A stretch of 56,753 bases of DNA from Haplosporangium gracile (taxonomy: Eukaryota > Mortierellomycota > Mortierellomycetes > Mortierellales > Mortierellaceae), in the NCBI GenBank assembly GCA_015499985.1, contig JAAAUF010000157.1, positions 1-56,753 on the forward strand. The letters run 5' to 3'. The position numbers and the translations under genes were made by a program. The notes below the pieces were generated by a model. It worked only from the letters and a program-made list of their open reading frames with translations, searched no databases and was not told the DNA's origin. Each line of letters starts with the position of its first letter. The first letter of the stretch is position 1. Positions 34,253-44,534 of the stretch are shown one piece after another.

Positions 34253-37200
34253 ATGGCCAAACCTGAAGTCGGCTCCTTATCCGCGCCTAAGGCGGGACCA
34301 GCAGTCAGCAAGACCAAAACTTCAGTCTTTTCTCGCATCGCCTCCGCAGCCAAGAGAGCGATCGGTCCATCCACTGGACGCCGGTCTGTGAGTGATGGTG
34401 TTGCAGCTGTATTTGTCGAGTACAGCAAGTTGCCGGTTGCATTAGGATCCACTGATCATGCGCAACAGAGCCAAAACACCCAACGTGCCACTGACAGCCC
34501 CATGGCAAAGTCTTGTGTTGCTTCCGAGTCCGCCCTTCCTACTTCCAAAGATAAGATCGCCGCGTCTTCCCCCAAGGTCTCCGTCCCTTCCAAGATTACC
34601 ACTTCTCCCCTCAAGGTCAGCCAGTTCCAGGTGAATATCTTTACCAAGAATGTTACCAAGCCCAAGCCGCAAACTACATGGCCAGAGGTTGGCGGCCGAG
34701 TCGAAACGACACCTCAACTTGTCTTGTGCGCCGCTTTGCTTCCTAAGGAATCGACCGTCGATACTGAATTCGGCGATGACGTTGCCTTGCTTGAAAATGG
34801 CTCTGACGGGGAAGTACTCGACGACACCCCTGCCGACTGGGTAAAGGCCATGGAAGAGCCGATGAAGCAAGACCTTATTCGAGCACTTGCCAACGGAATA
34901 GTAGATGAGTTCAACAAGGATGCCACCAAGAATTCGGGGACCATTGCCGAGGCAGTCTTTCTTGCACCCATCCTGGACTACGAATACTATCGCATCCTGC
35001 TCGACCGCACCATCTACAAGTTCGAGACCTCGCCCCTTTTGGACCTCTTTTCGCTCCAAGGCCTCGTTCAAGTGGTCCAGTCTGCCTCGCCAGGTTTCCT
35101 TGAGGCTGACGATCTGAGAAGGATCCTCGGATTTGTTCGAACCCGCTTGCTTGGCACCTTGCAGCAGTCGTCCGACTATGTATACCACTTGACGCTGGCC
35201 GTCTCCCGTATCCTTGATGTTATGGCCGATAACAAAGTCAGTGGCATTGACCGTGAAACGGAGCACGAATCCCTCTCTGCCGTTTTGTCTGGTCTGAAGG
35301 GTAGCTCGGACCCCTTCCTGCTGTACCAGGCGTCGTATGCATTCCAGGCTCTGCAATACGTCCCCCACAATGAGACAAACACACAGGCGGCTGTCCGACA
35401 CGCGATTGGAGCGGCGGAGAGTGCTATCAAGATCTCTGCCGTGCTCAAGCTGGATGTCGGAGAGTTTTTCAATGGACTCAAGGGTCTCGCCGAGGGTGCT
35501 ACTGCCGCGTTCGAAGGTCTCAAGTCTGGATATGAAGGCGTGTGCTCATTGATCGAGAGTGGCCAAGGCCTGTTTGATAGCCTCAAGAACGCACTGGGTA
35601 CTGGACACCGACGACAGTGGTATCTGGCGATCCGTCAAGCTGACGCTTTTGTGCGGAGGGGTCGACTTGCCGAGTTGAACCGACTTATCGGCGAGGCTCC
35701 TTGTCGAGGAGACCCTTTCTTCCAATGGGGAATCTGCCAGTTACTCGGCGAACTCGCCGCCGATTCTGACTGGGACGTCGAAATGCGCAAGCATGCTGTC
35801 GATTTCCTTCTCGCGCTACACAAGGACGATGCTGAATGGGGCAAGGATGAGAGCGTGAGAAAGTGGACAGTGACCCTCCTCGAGCGTCTCTCGAAACTGC
35901 CGATCGACAGAAGGACATCTGCCCATATTGTCCGTCAAGATCAGGCGGTCAAAGATCATGCCTTTACGTTGCTCAACAGTCTTGACAAAGGCGTCACTGT
36001 CGGTGCCGTTTTCCGGAGTTCGTACCCTTTGAGGTCCCGCCTGCCGATGCCCAAGTCGTCGACGCTTTTGAATCGGATCAATCTCGACGTCAAGTTTGAT
36101 TTGGACTACCTGAGGGCCCAGATTTTGGCGCTGCCCAGCCCAGCCGTGTACATCCCTCCTCAGGCCAAGGTTAGCCTCAAGGCTCCCGATAAAGATACCT
36201 TTCCTTTGATGGCCAGCGTCAAGGATTTCCTAGCCAGCGAGCGCCAAGTGATGCTGGTTCTAGGAGACTCTGGTTCTGGCAAGTCGACGTTTAACCGCCA
36301 TCTGGAGCATGACCTTTGGGGCAGTTACGTGGAACACCACGCTCATGGCGAGGAGGATCCCATCCCACTCTACATTAGCTTGGCAGCCATCGACAACCCT
36401 GAGCGAGATCTGATCGCCAAGCAGCTGAGAATTCACAACTTCTCAGAGGCCAAAATCCAAGAGCTGAAGGAGTCTCGCCAATTTATTCTCATCTGTGATG
36501 GCTACGACGAGACACACTCCACCTCCAACCTGTACGTCAAGAACCAGCTGAACGAGGGAGTGGGACACTGGCAGGCCAAGATGGTCATCAGCTGTCGCAG
36601 CACCAAGCTTGGCCATGAGTACAAAAGTCAGTTCATGCCCTTACCATCCAATATGCACCGGGGCCAGACAGCCGACCTCTTTCAGGAAGCCGTCATTGCG
36701 CCATTCACACCTGACCAAATCAAGGGTTACATTGACCAGTACGTTCTCATCGAGCGCTTGAACCGACCTCAGTGGAAGGTGCAGGAATATAACGACATGC
36801 TGAACTGGATCCCTAGCCTGAAGGACATGGTCAGGAACCCTTTCTTGTTGACCCTGGCCTTACAGGCGATGCCGGGCCTTGTTGGTGCCGGCCGTGCCAA
36901 GAAGGACCTTCTGCAGATAAAGGTCAACCGTCTTGTGCTCTACGATGCCGTCGTGCAAGAATGGATCACTAGTGCAGAGTACCGTCTGGAGAGCAGCAGC
37001 CTGAGCGAGGTAGAAACGTTGGCACTAGATGATCTGCGACAGTTCGGCTTCAAATTGAGAGTCGTGAAGTATCTCAAGGACCTTGCTTCCGATATCTTTA
37101 AGGAACAGAACGGCAGTCCGCAGGTTCTCTTTTCGGGAGAAGACGACACTTCATGGAAAGTCAAGTATTTCGGACGGACACCAAAGACGACGCTCTTGCG

Positions 37201-39757
37201 ACGCTCAAGTCCTTTGATTCGCAATGGGATCCAGAACAGCTTTATCCACCTCTCGGTCCTGGACTACTTCTTTGCCAGAGTCATTTACGATCCTGAGCAG
37301 TCCACCGATCTTTCCCTTGCCAGCCATCCTCTAGGCCAGCGAAGTATTCTAGGCGACCCTTCGATCCTCCAGTTTTTAGCCGAGCGTGTCCAACAAGAGT
37401 CCAGCAAGCAGTCTTTACTCAAGCGACAGTTACTGGCAGTTATCAAGAAGTCGAAATCAGACGAGAGCGCGAGTCAAGCAGCTGCCAATGCAATTACGAT
37501 CTTGGTCAAGGCAGGGGTTCAGTTCAATGGTGCCGATCTGAAGGGTATTCGGATCCCTGGAGCCGACCTATCTGGTGGCCAGTTCGACTCAGCACAGTTT
37601 CAAGGAGCCAACCTGAGGAGCGTCAAGCTTGCCAAGTCTTGGATCCGACAGGCCGACTTCACTGACGCCGACATGACTGCAGTTCGGTTTGGGGAGCTGC
37701 CTCACGTCGATTTGCATGCACGCGCATCTGGTTGTGCTTACTCACCTGATGGAAAGACTTTTGCGGTAGGCCTGCATGATGGGTCGATCGAGATCTATAA
37801 TACCGCGACATGGACGAGAATCCGCACGTTTTCCGATCCAGTCTTTGCCTCTGACATCGGCATTCAAGCCGAAGGTGACGTGATACATCTCGCGTATTCA
37901 CCCAAAGGAGACTTCCTGGTCTCTGGCAGCGAGCGTAACATCCTTGGAGTCTGGAACTATCACACGGGGGAACTCTGTCGTTCACTAGAAGGTCATCCTG
38001 GAGGTATCACCTCTGTAGCGGTCTCGCTCGACGGCGAACACATAGCTACATCAGGCCATGATAAAACGGTGCGTTCGTGGATTTTGCATACCGGAGAGCA
38101 GGAATTCGTCTTTACTGGCCATGACGAGCCAGTCATGGCCGTAGCTTACTCTCCAGATGGAAGACAGCTTGTCTCTGGAGACCACGGAGGTACTCTCCGA
38201 CTTTGGAATGCTCGGACAAGTGAGGCTGGGTTTGTTTGCAAAGAGCCATTCGGGTGGGTGCACAGTCTTGCTTACTCTCCAAACGGCCGATTAATCTGTT
38301 CAGGACATGTTAAAGGTCAGATTCAGCTTTGGAATGCCGAGACGGGGAAGCCAGGACACCTCTTGATCGGACACGCGAAACACGTTCTGAGTGTAGCATT
38401 TTCGTCCAACAATCAGTGGATTGCGTCTGCAGGTTGGGATTCCACCGTTCGCTTGTGGGACACTGAGTCAGGTGCTCTTTGCAACACTTTGACAGGACAC
38501 ACCCTGTACGCCCAATGTGTGCAGTTTTCCCCTACCAGCCCCCAATTCGCATCTTGCGGCGATGATCGGACCTTCAGGATATGGGAGCTGCAGGATCTTT
38601 ATACCAGCCGACCAAACGTGGGTGTACAGGATCTCACCGATCCACTCCCGTTCGTCACGTACTCATCGTCGGGTCAGCATGTCATCTCTGCGAACCGCGA
38701 GGGGGCAGTCTACCAGTGGGACCCATTGTCAGCAGACCCTCAACTTCTTCGACGCTCTGGGGATCAAGAAGTCTCGAGCATGACTTACTCTCCCGACGGT
38801 TTCCGGGTCGCATCGGCATCTAAATGTCCCGGAGACTACACTGTGCAACTGTTGGATCTTGCTACGGGAAAGACAGGACTCGTGCTCGTAGGACACGACG
38901 ACACTGTTCAGTCGCTATTCTACTCGCCTTGTAGTCGCTGGATCGCCACCGCCTCTGATGACGAAACCGTCCGTATTTGGGACACCCAAGCTACCGGTGC
39001 ACCTCTTATTCATACCTTCAAGAACCATGCCTGTGCTGTCGCATTCTCTCCCAATGGTAGTCGTATTGCTTTCGGTGGCTTCTATCAAAAACTCTGGATC
39101 CGGGACGCGTCCACGGGCCAGCTGGTGGCGACGTTGAAGGGCCATAGTGAGCCGATTTCGGGTGTGGTCTATTCTCCTGACGGTTCATTACTTGGATCGA
39201 GTAGTTGGGACACCACAGCACGACTTTGGGATACGACGACCAACAAGCTTGCAGTGATACTCCGGGGACATGCCAATTGGGTTCAGTGTCTGGCTTTCTC
39301 GACCTGCGGGAAATGGATCGCTACTGGAAGCCGAGACTTAACCGTGCGGTTGTGGGATGTCCAATCGAGTCTTCTGAGCGCGTCGGACCAAAATGCTGAG
39401 TCGTCGGGGATATGCGTGTCGGTTGTCCAACCCTTCTTCGCGTTTGTCACTCATCTCGCTTGGAACCCTAATGGTGCGACAGAGTTTGTTAGTGCGAGCC
39501 ACGAGCATTCCATCCGAACGTGGAAAGTCGTTGTTGGCGAGTACAAGAGCAAGGACGAGGACGACGGACAGGATTCTGCTGCTGCTGATTCTGTGAGCGT
39601 TCGGCTGGATTGGAGCTCGGAGAGCGATAGCCTCGTCGGCATTGGAACCAAGACGGAAAGGGCCATGGGACTGAGTGCCTTTGATCGAAGTTTGCTGAAA
39701 CAGCGCGAGAGTGCTAAAGAGTACAAGCTTTTAGGGGAGAACGAATTTGAACAGTAG
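34253..39757 (+). CDS. STAND NTPase: helical N-terminus, NACHT, pentapeptide repeats, 14 WD40 repeats
   Basis: One intronless frame of 1834 residues with a CCACCATGG start. Residues 1-170 are Ser/Lys/Pro-rich; about 190-640 are ARM/TPR-like helices (FDSLKNALGTG and WGICQLLGELA around 440-500). The NACHT domain starts about 650 with Walker A GDSGSGKST at 671-679 (Lys677) and Walker B LICDGYDE at about 746-753. Residues about 1088-1148 are pentapeptide repeats (GADLKGIRI, GADLSGGQF, GANLRSVKL, QADFTDADM). From 1155 to 1755 I count 14 WD40 repeats (YSPDG...LWD), enough for two seven-bladed propellers. STAND proteins are ATP-switched signal hubs; in fungi NACHT-WD40 members mediate non-self recognition and cell death. 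No N-terminal death-effector motif (HET, HeLo, lipase) was seen. Clear NACHT and WD40 calls; the biological role is inference. Confidence 0.9.
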   Translation: MAKPEVGSLSAPKAGPAVSKTKTSVFSRIASAAKRAIGPSTGRRSVSDGVAAVFVEYSKLPVALGSTDHAQQSQNTQRATDSPMAKSCVASESALPTSKDKIAASSPKVSVPSKITTSPLKVSQFQVNIFTKNVTKPKPQTTWPEVGGRVETTPQLVLCAALLPKESTVDTEFGDDVALLENGSDGEVLDDTPADWVKAMEEPMKQDLIRALANGIVDEFNKDATKNSGTIAEAVFLAPILDYEYYRILLDRTIYKFETSPLLDLFSLQGLVQVVQSASPGFLEADDLRRILGFVRTRLLGTLQQSSDYVYHLTLAVSRILDVMADNKVSGIDRETEHESLSAVLSGLKGSSDPFLLYQASYAFQALQYVPHNETNTQAAVRHAIGAAESAIKISAVLKLDVGEFFNGLKGLAEGATAAFEGLKSGYEGVCSLIESGQGLFDSLKNALGTGHRRQWYLAIRQADAFVRRGRLAELNRLIGEAPCRGDPFFQWGICQLLGELAADSDWDVEMRKHAVDFLLALHKDDAEWGKDESVRKWTVTLLERLSKLPIDRRTSAHIVRQDQAVKDHAFTLLNSLDKGVTVGAVFRSSYPLRSRLPMPKSSTLLNRINLDVKFDLDYLRAQILALPSPAVYIPPQAKVSLKAPDKDTFPLMASVKDFLASERQVMLVLGDSGSGKSTFNRHLEHDLWGSYVEHHAHGEEDPIPLYISLAAIDNPERDLIAKQLRIHNFSEAKIQELKESRQFILICDGYDETHSTSNLYVKNQLNEGVGHWQAKMVISCRSTKLGHEYKSQFMPLPSNMHRGQTADLFQEAVIAPFTPDQIKGYIDQYVLIERLNRPQWKVQEYNDMLNWIPSLKDMVRNPFLLTLALQAMPGLVGAGRAKKDLLQIKVNRLVLYDAVVQEWITSAEYRLESSSLSEVETLALDDLRQFGFKLRVVKYLKDLASDIFKEQNGSPQVLFSGEDDTSWKVKYFGRTPKTTLLRRSSPLIRNGIQNSFIHLSVLDYFFARVIYDPEQSTDLSLASHPLGQRSILGDPSILQFLAERVQQESSKQSLLKRQLLAVIKKSKSDESASQAAANAITILVKAGVQFNGADLKGIRIPGADLSGGQFDSAQFQGANLRSVKLAKSWIRQADFTDADMTAVRFGELPHVDLHARASGCAYSPDGKTFAVGLHDGSIEIYNTATWTRIRTFSDPVFASDIGIQAEGDVIHLAYSPKGDFLVSGSERNILGVWNYHTGELCRSLEGHPGGITSVAVSLDGEHIATSGHDKTVRSWILHTGEQEFVFTGHDEPVMAVAYSPDGRQLVSGDHGGTLRLWNARTSEAGFVCKEPFGWVHSLAYSPNGRLICSGHVKGQIQLWNAETGKPGHLLIGHAKHVLSVAFSSNNQWIASAGWDSTVRLWDTESGALCNTLTGHTLYAQCVQFSPTSPQFASCGDDRTFRIWELQDLYTSRPNVGVQDLTDPLPFVTYSSSGQHVISANREGAVYQWDPLSADPQLLRRSGDQEVSSMTYSPDGFRVASASKCPGDYTVQLLDLATGKTGLVLVGHDDTVQSLFYSPCSRWIATASDDETVRIWDTQATGAPLIHTFKNHACAVAFSPNGSRIAFGGFYQKLWIRDASTGQLVATLKGHSEPISGVVYSPDGSLLGSSSWDTTARLWDTTTNKLAVILRGHANWVQCLAFSTCGKWIATGSRDLTVRLWDVQSSLLSASDQNAESSGICVSVVQPFFAFVTHLAWNPNGATEFVSASHEHSIRTWKVVVGEYKSKDEDDGQDSAAADSVSVRLDWSSESDSLVGIGTKTERAMGLSAFDRSLLKQRESAKEYKLLGENEFEQ

Positions 39758-41263
39758 CACTTTATTTTATTATATATCCTCATGCAACTGACACCACATT
39801 TTTTCCTACAAGATACATAATTCTGTGTTATTAGATAGTTTGTTTATGTTTTCGATGAGACTCTTGGCATTGTGTTAGCGATCTCATTTGGCCACAGAAC
39901 TTTTTACTCCTTTCGTTTTTACTTTTTCCGTTTCCTTTTGATTGAAAATTTTAGTGCGTCGCTGCCAGACACATGGCGAAGGACAGAGCATTGCATTGTG
40001 TCTGGACCCTGACACTTACTTTTCGTGTTGCCCTTTCACTCCTCTGTGATATTCTTACAAAACACATTTGCTCGATCGAATGTTGACTTGACGAAACGGC
40101 AATTTGCTGGAGCACAAGAAAGAAGACAGAAAATCAAGGAGATGGTCCACATTTGGTTCTAGAAGGGTGGCTGTGGAACAAAAAAGGGTGGTAAATGAGG
40201 CTGAATGCGCGGTATGGTGCGAATTCGAGAGTGGCATTACCAAGTTTTGAGGCAGTGCTATTTTTTTTTATGTATGTTGAGACAAGACGCCTTTTTGTCC
40301 TTTGAATGGATTAGAAATCAATGGTCATTTGTAACGACTAGCCCTCCCTTCATGATCGTACGGTCTAGTGTCAAGTCATCGCTATCTTGCACTGGTATGT
40401 TTGAATCATCCGAGGCTGGTAGAGTGGTGGCGGTAGCACGAAAATGAAAAAGTATGGTATGGAGCGAACGAAAGAACGTATGGCATGGCTGGTTAAAAAT
40501 TTGGTTGGCGAAGTCGATGTGAAAGGTGGATAATGATCAAGAACGAAAAAAGCAAGGGTGAGTGTTTTGAGTGTGCTGAGTGTGTTGAATCATAGGGAAG
40601 CACGTTAAAGATGAGCATGTAGGGGCCTTTGCGTGCGCTCTTTTTTTCCCTTCTTTCTACTCGCTTCTTTCGTTTCAACATGACCAGCAACAACGAAATG
40701 ACCTGAACAAGTGGACAAAATGCGAGTCCCGTGTTGGGTTTGAATCCATGCTCACGTCGACTTTGTCCACTCTTCTTTTCTTTTTTCTCTTTCGTCCACT
40801 TTTCTTTTTTCTCTTTCATCCGCTTCTTTTCTCAGGCAGATACCCTTCCTTACCCTGGATACCCATCATCATCGCGATCGATATCTTCATACATGTTCAT
40901 ATTTAAGTAGCTAACTCGCATACATCCATTCGCATACCTGTGCCCTGTCACTTGCCCCCATTGCTTACCAACGGCTCTTGTCTCTGTCTGTATCCCAAAA
41001 GGACACGCACACACAAAATTTATTATACATCCATCCATACACACCGCCACAACTCTCTTTTTTTCCTCCCTTTCCTTTCTGCTTCCTTCTTTACCTTTAC
41101 TTTTTTCCTTACATATCTCTCTTTATCTCTTTTTCCTTCCCTACTCATCTTCATTTACTTCAATCCCCTTTCTTCCTCCTCTTCCTCTTTCTCCTCCTCT
41201 TACTACAACCACCACTACTACTGCTCCTCCTCCTCCTCCTCCTCCTCCTCCTCGACATAGACA
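39758..41263. other. Intergenic between NACHT-WD40 and AIG1 GTPase genes
   Basis: No gene seen in 1.5 kb. The last 250 bases are strongly pyrimidine-rich and end in a CTC repeat just before the GTPase start. Confidence 0.5.
41224..41253 (+). repeat. CTC triplet repeat in the 5' leader
   Basis: Ten CTC units ending 10 bases before the ATG of the AIG1-type GTPase. On the mRNA this is a pure pyrimidine tract near the start codon. Confidence 0.85.
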
Positions 41264-44200
41264 ATGTTTGAGAGGCTCAAGCTCAAGAAGAAAACAGACC
41301 CTGCGCCCTCGTCGGGTGCAGCTCATCAACAACAACAACAGCCAGACTCAACTTCGTCCTCCTCGGCTTTCGAATCAGCCTCATCCCCTCCTCCTCCTCT
41401 CATTCCTCCTTCTTCCTCTTCCTCTTCTTCCACCACCTCTCCTCCTGTTTCCTACAACAACGGCAACTACATTCACTCCTACGCCGCTTCTCCTACAACT
41501 GCAACTGTCTCCCACGACGGCGCGCCCCTTCCGGCCTCATCCTCGACCTCATCCATGACCAACGTCCACCGAAGTCCAAGCAACAGCAGCAACCACAACC
41601 TCCACCTCAAGGCTAGCTACACCAGCATGCACAATCACTACAATCCCTACAACGCGACAACCACTCCGAACACCGCTTCAACTAATCACATGATGGGCGG
41701 CGCTCACGACACCAGCAACAACAACAATTACAAGGTGTCCCTCGAAAGCAACGACGCCAACGTCAAGGTCGCCGTATCGGACTCTACCTCCACCACTACC
41801 CCTCGACCCACCAGCTCACACGCCTACAGCAACAGCAGCAGCAACGCCAGCAACTATACCACTACCAGCAACGGCAGCAATGGCCTCAATAGGAATATCT
41901 CGGCTGGACGAGACTCTTCGGACTGGAGAACGAACAACAACCACACCCAGCACACCCAAGCTCCAAGGACCATTGCTGCAACAAAGCCCACTGTTGGAGC
42001 CTTTGTTGTCGCTACTGTCAATTCAACAGGTGGTTATTCCGCCGCGACCTCCAGCAACAGCAACACTTACGCTCACTATAGCAACAACAACAACAGCAAC
42101 GCTAACAATGGTCAAGGCGGCGCTGTTCCTGTTTCAACCACGTCTTCGGCAAGTCCTTCGCGTAGCTCCAGCACATCCAATCGGGGGGGCGCTGGAGTGT
42201 CGTCGGAAGGCTCTTTCACACCCCAAACCGCCACCCCTCCTATGACGCCTCGCACGGCATCTGGCGTGGCTGACGCTGCCTTTAGTCCAGGACACGAACC
42301 AGTTCACGCCACCAACAATGATGCTTTAGCACGCGATCGATACTCTCACTCCTCAGGACCCCACCACGGACATCTGACAAACCCCGCCCTTCACGTGCAG
42401 CTACAGTCGTCGTCTTCGTCGTCGTCGGCCTATGCGAACAACAATAATAACACCTCTCCTTCACCCTTCGGCATAGACGAGTCTGCGGCGTCAGCATTTG
42501 TCAGCTCCCCAATTACTTATCAGCCCCTAGCATTCCAGACCTTTTACAATCAGGAAGGTGCCCAGCAGCCAGGAACCACAGGAGCAGAAGTGGCTGACAG
42601 CACCCACACCAGTACAGCCGACAGTCTCTACAGGGCAAAGAGCATTGTCAATGCAGGAAGAGAGATATTAATACAGCAGCAGGAGTATCAGAACAGGCAG
42701 ATGGAACAGTTCCGAGAGAACTTGGATGGCATCAGCCTCTACTCGAATGGTTCCCAGCAAAGCACTCCTCACCCCACCAACGACTCTGATTCACCCTTTT
42801 CCAACGGAACTGGCAGCCAACCTTCCTTTAATGCCCATCATCCGCCTTTGGCTTCGGCAGCGGCGATAGCCGCTTCATTGGCGGGAACGAATAGCCCTAC
42901 AGATAGACCGCGTCTTCATGAGGACATCCAGACCATGAATCATCACCAACCACCGCGCCCTCGCGACCGAACCATATCTGAAGGAGAATCGGACCATGGA
43001 TCACGTTTGGACATTGCAAACAATGTTGGACTCAGCGCCGCAAGCTTGGGAGGATCGAGTCTGTTCTCGCCTCCTCTCCGCACAAACACGGTGCTTGCAA
43101 CTTCCAATCTTGTAACGCATGACATCCGACAGACATCGCAACGGTCTCACATTGAGGATGGTCCAGGACCTGTTGTTCTTATCGCCATTGGCAAAACAGG
43201 GCAAGGAAAGTCGTCGCTACTCAACAAGATCATGGGCACAAGCGAGCTCAAAGCCAGTGCTTCCGTGAGAGTAAGTATCTGTTGACGATATTTGGCTTTC
43301 ATATCGGAAAACGAAAAGAGTGCAACTGTTGACATGAATATGACGATTATGTTTGTGTGACTACCTGTTAGGCTGTCACCAAAGGCATCGCGGAGCGCTC
43401 AGGATGGGGTCGATTCGAGGACAGCAGACGTGTCCTAGTCACCGTTGCCGATACCCCAGGTAACGATGGGAGATTTCAGGAAGAGGCATCTGTGTTTGGA
43501 CCCTGGATGAATGCAAATTGTGAATTCTTTGAAAACATGCACACTTATACGTGTTTGTCGTTTTGCCTTGCATTCGTGTGCTCTGTTCTTAGGCCTGGCT
43601 GATACTGAAGGAGACGATGAGAAAAATATACCCATCCTGAAGGAGTACATCAGGTCCGTGGGCACCCGACTGGGCATCAATGCCTTCCTTTTGGTCTTCA
43701 AGATCGACTCTGGGTATGTTGAACTTAACAATGCCACTTATGTATTGTTGTAGTTGACAGCTGAATGGATGACTAATACTGCTTTAACTCTCTGCTTGAA
43801 CTCACTGCTTGAACATATTTTAGAGTGGATATGATCATTACGATCTTGACGGCGTTCAACGACATCATGAAGGATTTCCCCAACTTCTGGGACAATGTTG
43901 TGCTTGTGTTTACGGGATGCGACTACCGCAGGAACGTGATGCACACAAAACAACTGTACCACGGAGAGATCCAGGCGCAGCTAGAGGAGCACTTCTTGCA
44001 GGATCTTCGCCGACCTGGACCTGGCAGTAATCGCGATGATGACGATGATTCGTCGTCAGAGAGCGGAGCACCGAAAGCAGCAGGCAATGGTGACGAGGAG
44101 GCGCCAACACCCGTCATTCCCATGGTATTTTTGAGCTGCGCCGAAGCGCCCTGTGGATTCTCACTGGGAGAACGATGCGACTGTAAAGCCAGGACGACGT

Positions 44201-44301
44201 TTTTGAATGCGGGTATCAAGCGACTTTGGTACAAGGTACGCGAGAAGAAGCGATGGGTTCTGGACGCGGACGAGGATGATGATCTCAGCGGACATACTTA
44301 A
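41264..44301 (+). CDS. AIG1/GIMAP-type GTPase with long disordered N-terminus
   Basis: Four exons: 41264-43270, 43372-43459, 43593-43713, 43824-44301; 897 residues. Residues 1-635 are low complexity, rich in Ser, Asn, Gln, Thr and Pro. The GTPase domain begins with a P-loop GKTGQGKSS at 643-651 after a hydrophobic strand (VVLIAI), then VTVADTPGLADTEGDD with the G3 DTPG, FLLVFKIDSG, and VVLVFTGCD as the G4 position. This order fits the AIG1/GIMAP/Toc branch of TRAFAC GTPases (about 200-250 residues), which often act at membranes and in plant and animal immunity. Introns fall at the G1-G2 and G3 boundaries. No transmembrane segment follows; the C-terminus is charged (REKKRWVLDADEDDD). The function here is unknown. 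Confidence 0.8.
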
Positions 44302-44437
44302 TCTCGTTCATGAATCTTTTTCCCGCTCACAAACGCACATCCTTTTTATTATCTTTTGCTGCTGAGCAAAGTCTTTTTTGATTGCTCTTGTTCGTGTGTT
44401 TGCCCCTTCTTAATTTACTTTCGCCCGAACCCGAAGC

Positions 44438-44443
44438 AATAAA
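44438..44443 (+). terminator. Poly(A) signal AATAAA
   Basis: Hexamer within an A-rich run about 135 bases after the GTPase stop and 92 bases before the convergent HSCB gene end. Confidence 0.5.
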
Positions 44444-44534
44444 AAAAATATAACAAAAAACGCCACGTCCATGTATGAAGAAGTCTAAATGTGTGTGTCT
44501 CTTGTTACTACTTGCAAACAAAGAGAAAAAAGAT

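Noticed and set aside
34442..35401. Minus-strand 319-residue frame inside the NACHT gene
   Set aside because: Mirror of the coding frame with no motif; the plus strand holds the real gene.
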